Positions 22,713-33,452 of a stretch of 64,000 nt of DNA are shown here, one piece after another. The stretch comes from Mangifera indica. Its lineage: Eukaryota; Streptophyta; Magnoliopsida; Sapindales; Anacardiaceae. The stretch covers positions 28,443,463-28,507,462 of the forward strand of contig NC_058137.1 in NCBI RefSeq assembly GCF_011075055.1, read 5' to 3'. The position numbers and the translations under genes are program-made. The notes under the pieces were generated by a model, which had not been told where the DNA came from, ran no database searches, and saw nothing but the letters and a program-made list of their open reading frames with translations. How positions within the stretch are numbered: position 1 is the first letter of the stretch; each line of letters begins with the position of its first letter.

Positions 22713-25700
22713 TTAAGTACTTCTTCTTCCACGTTTGTTGTTCAACCTTCTCCCCTCTTCAGGTTGTCTTCCTTCAACAATCCTTATAACCCACAGAGGC
22801 TTTCCTGTTGAGAACACAAGATATCCCATCGTAACTCCTAATACCATTCCACATTTGTAGCCAATCAATACTGCTTTCCAACCAAAACCATTTGAAGATT
22901 CTCCATCATCTGATTTTGAGAGTGGTTGTGGTGTCTTCTCATAAGTTTCACATGTGTTTGACAGAGGAAATCCACATAATGCCAAATTCCCATCATATAA
23001 ATTGTTTGGAAAGGTATCGAAGTGGTTGTCTCGAGGTATGGGTCCGCTGAGATGGTTTTTTGACAAATTGAGAAATCCAAGAAAATTCAATTTGGTCAAT
23101 TGCCGAGGAATTTTCCCAACTAACTTATTTGAAGAAAGGTCTAAGGATTCCAAGTCACTCATATTCCCAATAGATGGTGGGATACAACCTATTAGGTTGT
23201 TTTGAGGAAGATTGAGAAGACGAAGAGCATGAAGCTTCCCAATTACTTCTGGAATCTCTCCATGAAAATTGTTATTTGAAAAATCAATGGTAGTGAAAAT
23301 AGTGATAATCTTCACTAGTTGATACTCAAATCCTTTCCAAGTTACCATCACAGAATCTTGATAATAATTCTCACCCATGTATTGCAACCTTCTCTCAGTT
23401 TCACCAAAGTCCATCATGGCATTAAGATTTTTGAAATACCTAGCTGGCAAAGAACCACTAATTGTGTTGTTTGAGAGATCAAAGATTCTCAACTTAGGAA
23501 AGCAATTTTTCTTCTTAGAACAACCCCAATTAGAACCGTACAATTTGTTGGAACGAAGAACCAACACTTGTAGCTCTGGAAGATTTCCCAACCAATATGG
23601 GAATGTGTCATTTATCTTGTTGTTTCCAAGATCAAGAACTTCGAGCCTTGAACAGTTGATCAATGATTGTGGAATTGACCCTTTCAATTCATTGTTGTTG
23701 AAGTTAAGGGTCCTATAGTTGTTTCCCCTTGCAAATGTTCTTGGAATGGAGCCATTAAATCTATTCTTCCGTAGATCTAACACATGAAGACTATTAAAAT
23801 TTCCCATGCATTCTGGAATGTTACCACTTAAACTGTCATTTGATAGATCTAAAATCTTAATGAAGCTCATACTACAGATCAAGTTTGGTATCTCCCCAGT
23901 CAAATTGTTGTTTGACAGTGAAATTAACCTTAAGTAAGGTTGTGGAATTGGAAGCGATCCATGGAGCATGTTAGAATGAAGGTCTAAATATAGGAGATTT
24001 TTCCATGGAAGTTGTATTGTGCCTGTGAGAGAGTTGTGGGAAAGATTTAGCCAGAACAGAGAATCCTTTCCAATCTCCAACATCCAGTTAGGTATATGAC
24101 CACGAATTTTATTTTCAGAAAGATCTAACTGATATAAATGATCTAGGCTTCTTAAGAAACCTGGGAATTCACTAATGTTGCAAGTGGATAAATACAAAGA
24201 TTCAAGTTGAAGAAATGATGAGTTGACATTGAATCTGGTAGTGGTCACAGACAAATTGTTATGAGAAAGAGAAAGGTACCTAAGGTTTTTGAGCTTTGAA
24301 AACATGTGAAACTCTATAATACCACTTAAACTATTTGAAGAAAGATCAAGGTATGTTAAACTCACAAGTTCAAAGATCGAACTTGGGATTGGACCAGTTA
24401 ATTGATTACTTGACAAGTAGAGATAAGAAAATTGCGATAAGTTAACAAAACAAACTGGAATTGGGCCAATGAGTTGATTACTCGACAAGTCTAAAGACTG
24501 AAGTTGTGTTAAGTTGGAAAGAAATTTAGGAAATTGACCAATGAAACTATTGTTATAAAGATATAAACTATGAAGATTGGCAAGGTTTGAAAGAAATGTT
24601 GGTATTGGGCCAGTGAGTTGATTACTTGACAAGGCTAAAAACTGAAGTTGTGTTAAGTTTGAAAAAAATTCAGGAAATTTACCAATAAAATTGTTGTACG
24701 AAAGTGATAAATCCTCAAGATTGGCAAGATTTGAAAGAAATGATGGTATTTGACCATTAAAATTGTTACATGAGAGGTCCAAAGATGTAAGTTGTGTAAG
24801 GTTTCCAAGTACTGGAGGAATTGATCCTTGTAGAGTGCAATTCTGAAGACTCAATATCCTCAAGTACAAGAGATTGCTGATTGAGTTTGGTAACTGTTCG
24901 GACATGCACATGTCAGAGACATACAAAGACTTGAGTGGTGTACTCCAATTACCTTTGGGAAGATAACCTGTCAAGTTGAAGTTACCTCCTAACCAAAGGA
25001 TCTGTAAATTTGGTAGGCGAAAGACATCAACTGGAAAGTTCCCTTGCAATTTACAATACCATAGACTTAGATAAGTTAGAGAGGAAGAGAGATTCTTCAT
25101 CGAACTAGGCACAATGAAGGACATGTCCACACCATCAAGAACAAGGTTTATTAACACCGTCAAATTCTGAACTAGCCTTTTGAAAATTGGTCTTTCAATT
25201 CTGATTGAAAAACTGTCAATCTCAAAATAGTTTGAGGACAAGTCTAGTGTAACCAATTTTGACAAATGTGAGATTTCAAATGGAATATGACCACTAAAGT
25301 TTGAAAATAAGAGATTCAGATGTGTCAAACTAGTTATTCGACCAAAATCAGGGGAAATTTTAGAGAGTTTAAAATCATTAAAAGCTAGATTGAGTGTTTT
25401 CAATTGAGGAAGAAGAAAAAGGCTAGTGTTTGAAGGGATGTTTCCATAAAGCTAACCACAGCTAAGGTCGAGGTCAATCACATGACCAGTCATTGAATCA
25501 CATGTGACCCCATCCCAAGAGCAACAATCATTATCCTTTTTCCAAGACATCATTTTTGGATAAGAAATGACATGATTATATTCACAATAAGAGGTAGAAG
25601 TATTTTTGAAAGAAAATAGTTGCTTGAACTGGAGCAATGCAGCAGTCTGGTGATGCGAACAGAGTGTTGCACAAGTTTGAAAATAAAAGAGGAAAAATTG

Positions 25701-25739
25701 GAGGAAAAGAAGTTGATAAGAGCATGTTAGACAACCCAT
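22713..25739 (-). pseudogene. LRR receptor-like protein with a single nonsense codon (W96*)
   Basis: The frame is otherwise complete at 1008 codons: signal peptide, LRRNT, LRR array, island, LRRCT (NLALCGFPLSNTC), GxxxG-rich membrane helix and basic tail ending GRRST. Codon 96 (25452-25454) is TAG where the paralogues have TGG in LSCSWLYGNIP. No frameshift is seen in the remaining ~910 codons, so inactivation is recent or is one allele. The promoter and poly(A) signal are the same as in the intact copies. It is most similar in layout to the 1007-aa gene at 51822, with which it shares about 2.7 kb of upstream DNA. Internal initiation would lack a signal peptide, so a functional receptor is unlikely unless another allele is intact. 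Confidence 0.9.
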
Positions 25740-25845
25740 CTTTGCTTAATTATGAAGAAATCACAAGAAGATGTATCATTATATATAGAAAGGAAAAATG
25801 GGGGGTCACTACATCAGCAACTAATTTAAAGTCTTGGTCAACCAT
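25740..25845 (-). promoter_or_regulatory. RLP core promoter: TATA box and W-box
   Basis: The TATA box CTATATATAA (minus strand, 25779-25788) is 40 bp and the W-box TTGACC (25836-25841) is 97 bp before the ATG, as in the other copies. The promoter appears undamaged although the coding sequence has a stop. Confidence 0.6.
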
Positions 25846-28699
25846 ATGTAAACTTCTTATAAATTACTGATGTCATTATCAAAGTGATGTAGAACACAGT
25901 GCTTCTCATTTTTATGTTTCTTTCCTTTATTTTATTTTTTATTTAATCATTTATTATGGGCCCACTAAATGAAAGCCTTGGGTCCATCAACCCACACACG
26001 CTCAAATTATGCCACGCTTGCCCTCTAAATTTTGGGTCCCATTTTTTTAATAATTTCTTTTTTGTTAGGTTAAATATATATTTTGCCTTTTAGGACGAGA
26101 GATAGATTCAAATCGAATCAACTCAATCTTAGAAGTCAATTTAGTTTAAGTTTATTTAATTCAAATTTGAGCAAAGTTTCAATTAAGAGAATCAAATCGC
26201 TTTTTAAATCGAGTCAAATTTGAGTAAGAGAGAGTTCAATTTGAGTATGACTTAAATTCATAACTTAAATTTGTGACTCAAATTTGTGTTTTATTAACAA
26301 AATAATGTTATTTTCCTTATTATTGAATAAATGATATTGTTTTGTGAGATATCTTCAATCGAAATCACAAAGAGTTCAATACCTTTAATTAAAAAAAAAA
26401 AAAACATGATAGTTCCTCATCTCTTAATATTGTTATCCTGTGTGGTTGTGCGTTTAATTATTATATATGTATAACTTAGTATTTTCGTGTTGTCTCATGC
26501 TTATTGTTATAACCATACTTTTGACATGCTTGGTAAAAATTAGCTTCTATTAACAGATTGCACCTCTTTTTAAGGGTCTTGAATCATAGCCCTCTGATTG
26601 GCCCTTGTAATTTTGGTGATTTTACTTTAACCTGACAGATTTATGCAGAAGTCGCATCTATATAATATATTAAATAAATTGAATTTTATGGATTTTTTGC
26701 ATGCCTGTTCATTATTATGGATGGAGTGATGCCCAACTTTTTGTATATGAAAAATTCAACGCAGAAGGTTCAATTCGTCTATGAACTTAATAAGTATGGC
26801 TGTAATAATTAATTGAACAAATTGTTTATTAAGTTATGTTGCCTGGATTGGCAAAATAAATTATTACTTGGCTACCTTTTTCAAAATTTAATGTATTTTC
26901 CCCTAGCATTTGGGGCAGCCTACATTGTCAAAGAGGAAATAACTTTTCCAGAGTAAAGACTACTTCATAAATTATTGATTAGTCTTGCCCTTCACATTAC
27001 ATTCCAGGAAATATCATTTAGGACTTAGAATAGTAAATATATCTAAAAGGCCAAAAGACTTGTTCCCACTCAAAGGTTTGATCATTGATGTAATTTCAAA
27101 TTCTTACGCTGATTTTTAAAAACATAAAATGTCACTTATAAGTTAAATTTGATTAAAATTCTTAATTATATATAAGGGTTATCATTTTAAAAATAATATT
27201 TAAAAAAATATATAATTTATTATATTTTTTTTAGATTTTAAAAATTAATAACTTTATTTTTGTATAAAGTTTTTCGTTTTTAAAAAATCATGTTATGACT
27301 AATGTCCTTATTTATGACTAACAGAGGTTGATTGAGATATATGTTATGCAGAAGTTTATGATATTTAATGTCTTTTTTTTTTATTTTTAACTTCTCTTCT
27401 CAAACACATCAGTATAATTAATGATACAAGCAAAATTACTGAGTCCATGTGTGTTGATCACAACATATATTCATACTTGTTCACAATTAGGCTGATGCGG
27501 TGAAGAATAGGGTGCATGACTTCTCCAATAACGAAATCATTTTAGAGTATATTCGAATAATTTTGGATAGTTAATCATTCAAAAATCTGAAATTTTGTAC
27601 AACTCAAGTTTAAAGATAAGGTGAATATATATGTGACCAATGATAATACTATGCTTTTAAAAGACCATTTCCTTTTTCTTTTGTGATTATGATGCCTGTG
27701 AATATAAATTGTGAACGTTATGAATCAATACAAGCATAATATTATCATAAAAGGATTAAAATTTTCTTGAAAAAGAAAAAGAAAGTTGAGCGTGAGGATT
27801 GTGGTAGTCGTAGTGGTCTTCTTCAATAATTTAACAAGCACAAAGTCTTTGTCTCACAACAATAAGAGTAGTTTGAACAAGTAAAAACTCTGAATCTGTG
27901 CTTTTCATTTTCCCTTTCCAAATTATCTAATTTGTTCCACGAAGAAAAATTCTTGTAGTGCTTGAGATATTTTATTTTGAGCAAGAAGTCATATGCCAAA
28001 GCAAAAGTCCAAATGATCACAGATGTTGCGAAAGAGAACATAGATTGGCTACAATATGATAAATCCCAATCCCATATTATTCACACTCGAGCAAAATTTC
28101 AGATTTCATCCTAATTAAATTATATACTAGAGAGATTACAACCAAAACTGTGACTTTGAGTGGCAATACAGTGATATTCAGCTTCGTTCTCCACTACACA
28201 AATTGGACAACGAGTGAGACAAAGAATAGTTGTTGAATAATGGTAGTCTTGGTTATGCACTACCTATTCTCCACTAGATAGTGCACGACCAAGACTTTAA
28301 TGGAGTGGTTCTTACTAGTGGATGAGTATGACTTGGTTTTATAGCTGACTCACTAGTCAAAATTCATACTAATTAGTTATGGGATCTCCACTACATGAGA
28401 CAAGATTTAGTGGAATTAGCATAAGGCCAACTTAATGTAATATTTTCACACTGGTGAACAGCATTGAACATTTTTATAATAATAGCCAATGTGTTGCACA
28501 CTGTAAGTTTTCTTTTAAAGAATCATTATGTAATTTCGAAAATTTTCTGTTTAGTAAGATTTTTAAAATGGTTATTTGATGAGGCATTGAATGAGCCAAG
28601 CGTATCTATGGCCAGAACTTAAATAAATTTTAATTATTTACTAAAGATTACAACCAACAATCTTACTTTGAGCAATTAATAGAGTGATTTCCTCTTCCC
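25846..28699. other. Upstream intergenic region duplicated at 54951-57640
   Basis: The whole stretch to about 28560 aligns with 54951-57640, with scattered substitutions and small indels. It therefore belongs to a block of more than 6 kb duplicated together with the adjacent RLP. It contains a poly-A/T-rich part, one partial copy of the dispersed module (about 26940-27080) and a hairpin at 28245. No gene is seen. Confidence 0.7.
28245..28296. repeat. Inverted repeat (hairpin), copy 2
   Basis: AGTCTTGGTTATGCACTA (28245-28262) pairs with TAGTGCACGACCAAGACT (28279-28296), with mismatches only in the middle. The loop is almost the same as in the copies at 17881 and 57296. Confidence 0.7.
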
Positions 28700-28739
28700 C
28701 ATTGAGACAACCAGTTCAATTATTGTGTCACAAATAAAG

Positions 28740-28920
28740 ATGGCATTGATGATAGGACACTCACCATAGTCAATTATGCAGAGTCCTTAAATTGATTTGG
28801 TTGGAAAATTTTAGCTATAGGACATGGATTTGAAATGGTATTAGGAGTGACGATGGGATATCTAGGATTCTCAATGGGAAAGGAAACCCTAAATGGGTTG
28901 TTAGGTTTACAATATCTTCC
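28740..28920 (+). pseudogene. RLP transmembrane-region scrap (minus-type family, on plus strand)
   Basis: The plus strand reads AESLN, then FGWKILAIGHGFEMVLGV and TMGYLGFSMGK across a frame interruption. This matches the acidic spacer and membrane helix of minus-type RLPs (FGWKAVLIGYGCGMVLGV, TMGYLVFSTGK). It is only about 180 bp long and is isolated from other RLP sequence. It shows that an inverted minus-type gene once lay here. The following ~240 bp up to 29159 hold nothing recognisable. Confidence 0.65.
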
Positions 28921-29159
28921 TTTGAATTAATTAAAAATCTAACATTGTGGAAGTGAAATTGCCACCTTTTGAGAAGGTGATGCATTTAAATGCTTATTCT
29001 TTGAGTGGCAGAATTATAAGCATGATTTTATTGACTAATTAATAATTTTGACTGTCCTTGCAATTGTTTTGATATTGTAGAGGAATCTTGGAGTCTTTAC
29101 ACAGTCTTATCATACCATTCTAAATAATTTTGGAGCTGGAATTAGCAGCTATAATGTAT

Positions 29160-31398
29160 AATTTATTCTCATTCCATTCCTCTTTTATTCTCAAACTTGT
29201 GCAACTCATCACCAGAGTTCTGCTGCAATACTGCAGCTCAAGCAACTTTTTTCCTTCAAAAACACTTCTCCTCTTGTGAATATAATAATGTCCTTTCTTA
29301 TCCAAAAATGATGTCATGGAAAGAGGATAATGACTACTGCTCTTGGGATGTCAACACATGTGATTCAGTGACTGGCCATGACCTTTCACAGTGTCTGTTC
29401 GAAGGAGCAATTCCAACATCATTTAATGAAAGATTCCAAGAATTAGCAGAAATAAAAGTAGCCAAACAAGAAATGGAAAAAAAAAACAGAGCAATAGAAT
29501 GAAAGAATACGCCAGTTACTGAATATTCCTCCACACTTTTTAAATTGATTCGATTTAGGTTTTTACACAGAATTTATACAACAAATCAGCTGCCAGACTT
29601 GCCATCTAAATCAGCACTGTTCAAACATAACTGTTTTAACTAATCAAACCTAAACTCTGGAACACCATTTGATCTTTTATCAAAACTAAGACACTTTGAA
29701 GTGAGGAGAAGTAAAACAAAGAAGAAACGAAGCTAGGGTAAAGTACAATATGTTTACAATCTACAGTTCTTGACTTGACAGTAAACAACTTAAGTAGCAC
29801 AGTCAAGTCAGAATTGTTACCGAAACTTAAACATCTTGAAGTATTTGAACTTTCATATAATAGCCAACTGAAGCTAACCCACAACAGTATCAACTTTACC
29901 TTGCTCAAGCTTATGCTGTTCGGTTTCTGTTCTTGCGACTTAACTCAATTCCCAAGTTTCTTAAGGAATTCCAAAACTTTGCAGCTTTTGGACATTTCCA
30001 ACAACAGAATTTCTGGCCAAATTCCTCAGATGGAATCAAAATTGTGGCAGAAATTGTACATCCTAAATCTCTCACAATTTTCTGACAAGTTTTGAGCAAA
30101 CTCCATCAATGATAAGCCTGCAATTTCTTGAACTTCAAAACAACTTGTTCTAAGGACCCCTTCCATTTCGTCCACCTTCCACAGTTTATTTTTCAGTTTC
30201 AAATAATAAATTCTTCGGACAGATCCCCTTATGGTTTTGCAATTTGAGCTCCGTTCAATATCTTGACTTGTTTAATAACAAACTGAGTGGAACCATTCCA
30301 CAATGTTTAGGAAATTTAGACAAGCTATCAGTGTTGAATCTACGAATGAACAATTTCCATGGTAGAATCCATACAACATTCACTTCAAAGGGCAGCATAG
30401 AATATCTTAAACTTAATGGGAATCAGCTGGAGGGACCATTGCCACCTTCTTTGGTTAATTGCAGTATATTGGAAGTGCTGGATGTTGGAAATAGCATGAT
30501 TACTGACACATTTCCTCATTGGTTAGGAACTCTTCCACTTTTGAAAGTTGCTATCCTAAGATCTAATAGATTTCATGGTCCTACAGGCAATTTCAATGGA
30601 AGGTTTCCATTCCCTAAGTTGCTAGTACTCGACCAGTCTCATAATCAGTTCACTGGTCTTTTGCCGATGAGGTATTTTGAAAACTTTAAAGCTATGATGC
30701 AAGGGCATTATGTACTGTTGGATTGAGTAATCTGCATTCAGGTTTTGATTCATATTATTCTATGACTTTTACTTTGAAAGGAGTTGACCAGGAAACCCAG
30801 AGAATTCTGATCACTTTCACAGCTTTGGATTTGTCAAGTAATCTATTTCAAGGACAAATTCCAGATATGGTTGGAAAGCTTAAGTTTCTCGAAGTGCTCA
30901 ACTTATCTCACAATAATATTACCAATAGTATTCCATCTCTGTTCTAAAATTTAACGGAAGTTGAATCATTAGATCTCTCCTGCAACAAGCTTTTAGGAAA
31001 GATTCCTAGTCAGTTGGCAAGTTTAACATTTCTTTTCGTGTTGCCTTGCATACAACCAACTTGTGGGATCTATTCCTCAAGGAAATCAGTTTAATACATT
31101 TTCAAGTGATTCCTATATTGGAAATTTTGGGTTGTGTGGACCGCCATTGTCAAAGAATGTAGTAACTGAGCCACCATCACCAACAACATCAATCTTCCAG
31201 GAAGAAGACAATGCATTGAGCTTGTTTGATTGGAAAATCGCTTTGATGGGTTACGGATGTGGATTGGTGTTAGGCTTTTCCATAGGATATATTGTGTTCT
31301 TTATGAGAGAACCTCAGTGGTTTATATGGATAGTTGAAAAACTGCTACCAATGAATGAGAGAAGGTTGAAGAGAAGATATAGGGGAAGAAGAAATTAG
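29160..31398 (+). pseudogene. LRR receptor-like protein pseudogene, plus-type
   Basis: The N-terminus is recognisable at about 29170-29400: signal-peptide remnant, LQLKQLFSFKNTS, then YPKMMSWKEDNDYCSWD and VTGHDLSQC after a frameshift. About 340 bp of non-LRR sequence (29420-29760) replaces most of the LRR array. LRRs resume at about 29765-30095, 30244-30726 and 30723-30947. The gene ends with the LRRCT (NFGLCGPPLSKN), a GxxxG membrane helix and a basic tail (RRLKRRYRGRRN) at the TAG at 31396-31398. Frameshifts near 29270, 30075, 30720 and 31040, and a stop near 30945, make it non-functional. Its N-terminus resembles the minus type and its tail the plus type, so it may be a recombinant. Confidence 0.88.
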
Positions 31399-31539
31399 CA
31401 AGTCCAAGTGGATCAATTGTGCTATTTTACAGTCAGAGAAAAAGCTACTTGTTTGATGCAACAGAAAAAATTCCCAGGTTTCATTTACCAGTTCAGCAGC
31501 CTTGTTCGTTTGTGAAGGCTTATTTTAGAGATCTTAATA

Positions 31540-31912
31540 TTTCATACGTGTTTGATTGGCCATATTGATCAATTTCAAAGTATCTATTTTCTCTTTTGCA
31601 ACATCTGTGAACATCTGGACTTCTGCTTTGGCGTGTGGTTTATTGTTCAAATTAGATTATCTCAAGCGTTACAAATTTCTTTTTCTGCATAAAACAAATT
31701 AGATAAAATGTGAGATTGGAAATCAACATAGACAATATTGTTTTCTAGTTAGTAGACCAAGGCTTATAATTGAGTTATTAACTTATAATTAACATTAATA
31801 AATTAGGTTTATCCTTGAGATCTTGACTATTTTGAGTCCTGAATGATATTTCTTCAAATTTATATAGTGAAGACCAAGACTGATCAATAATTCAAGAAGT
31901 AGTCCTGAACTA
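31540..31912 (-). repeat. Dispersed intergenic module in inverse orientation
   Basis: The reverse complement matches about 6060-6450 and 19890-20260, including the AGTCTTGGTC stretch. It lies directly upstream, in reading direction, of the minus-type RLP fragment at 31914. That is the same relative order as upstream of the minus-strand genes, so gene and flank were inverted together. 31399-31539 holds only the 3' flank of the preceding pseudogene. Confidence 0.7.
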
Positions 31913-31913
31913 T

Positions 31914-32443
31914 CTTCACTACCATTGATTTCTTAAATTATTGTTTTCATAAAAAGATTCCAAAAGCAATTGGAAAATTTCATGCTCTTTGTCTTCTCAA
32001 TTTTTCTCAAAACAACCTAATGGGTTGTATCCAGACTGTTGGAAATATGATTACTCTAAATCCTTAGATCCTCTTCAAATAAACTTTTAGGATTAGTTTT
32101 TCTTCAAGCTCTGAATTTGTCACAAAACAGCCTCAACGGGCCTATAACACGAGACCATCCCTTTGATACCTTCCCAAACAGTCCATTTGGCAGGAATTTG
32201 GCATTATCTTGATTTCCCTTGTCAAATAAAGGTGACACTTATGATGAGACACCACCCCCAGTCTCAAAATTAGAAGATTACGAGGAATCTTCATTTGGAT
32301 TCGATTGGAAAGAAGTGTTGATTGGCTATGGATGTGAAATGATATTAAGAGTGACGATGGGATATCGTGTGTTCTCAAAAAGGAAGAACAAGTGGGTTGT
32401 AAGGATTGTTGAGGGAGGACTGCATGCATTGGAAAATCCGTAA
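31914..32443 (+). pseudogene. Minus-type RLP C-terminal fragment, inverted onto plus strand
   Basis: It begins inside the island (FTTIDF) and continues with IPKAIGKFHALCLL and NFSQNNLMGCI, a damaged LRRCT and an acidic spacer (DTYDETPPPVSK). A membrane helix (KEVLIGYGCEMILRV) and a tail (RIVEGG) follow, ending at 32441-32443. Several stops and frame changes break the first 300 bp, while 32219-32443 is open. The membrane helix has Glu and Arg inside it. It is about the last fifth of a gene, joined at its 5' edge to an intergenic repeat. Confidence 0.8.
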
Positions 32444-32750
32444 AGGTGAATTGGTATATATCACTCAACAATATTTGCTTTTGCCGGCCAAAATGTTTGC
32501 ACAAGCAACCAAGAAATTTAATTCAACTTTAATTGAAATATATTTTTATTCTTCATCTTTGTTTGTTCTTCAGTTTTGTCCACAGTTCTCCCAATGGAAG
32601 TTCCAATGTTGTAGCCAGTTTTTAATGAGACAGAACAAGAAAGAAGTTTTTATATTATTTCTATAAAGATACAGATAGACATATCATCTTCCCAAAATCA
32701 TATGAAGAAGTAAGTAACAAGTGGGGATTTTATTGCCAGAGTCTAGTGCC
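32444..32750. other. Short intergenic stretch upstream of the split RLP
   Basis: It contains the promoter side of the RLP starting at 32751. At about 32560-32620 a pyrimidine-rich TTGTTCTTCAG is followed by a segment similar to the reverse complement of about 21300-21356. No reliable TATA box was identified. Confidence 0.4.
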
Positions 32751-33013
32751 ATGCCTCCTATCCTTGTTCTCGCATTTTCAGTTTGCTCTTTCATCCTCTT
32801 TAAACTCTTCTTGCCAATTTGCTCTCCTCAACAAAGTCATGCCTTACTCCATTTCAAGAACACCATTTCAATTCACAGTTCAGCTTCTAGTCACTGTGAT
32901 GAACATTATTATCCTAAGACCAACTCCTGGAAAAAGGGTAGCAATCGTTGCTCCTGCGATTGGGTCACTTGTGATAGCTTTACAGGTGATGTCATTGGCC
33001 TTGACCTTAGTTC

Positions 33014-33452
33014 TGTTGATTTTTTAATGGAGATCTGGAAGCAAAGAAAAGCAGGAAAAATGAAAAAGCAGAAAAAAAAAACAAAACAGAGAGCTGGAAC
33101 GGAAGTCTGCTTTTCTTTTGCTTTTGTGACAAGAAAAACATTGTCATTTCTTTGCCATATATGTATATTTAGATAGCTTTCCTAACCCCTGTACAAAAGC
33201 AACTTAAATTAAGTTTATCCACACAAATTCTTACAAGCTAACCAAACTTTAAGTCAAAGTACACCTAACATAACAAATACAATTTAGTTTGGTTGCATTC
33301 TAACTAAAAACATTACAAAATGGTTAAGGAAGTTTGTCACCATTTTAAGGCTGCAGAAAATAATCCATATCATCTTCAGCTTTCTGTAGCAAAACCATCT
33401 TCAAAAATTCAGAATTTTCAGCAGCCAAGTTCACAACTTCATAGCTTCAACA
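33014..33452 (-). repeat. Copia 3' LTR (439 bp)
   Basis: It begins TGTTGATTTTTTAATGG and ends CATAGCTTCAACA in plus-strand reading. By eye it differs from the partner at 46408-46846 at about 15 of 439 positions (about 3.4%). The minus-strand polypurine tract AAGGAGGAG lies directly inside it at 33453-33461. Confidence 0.93.
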
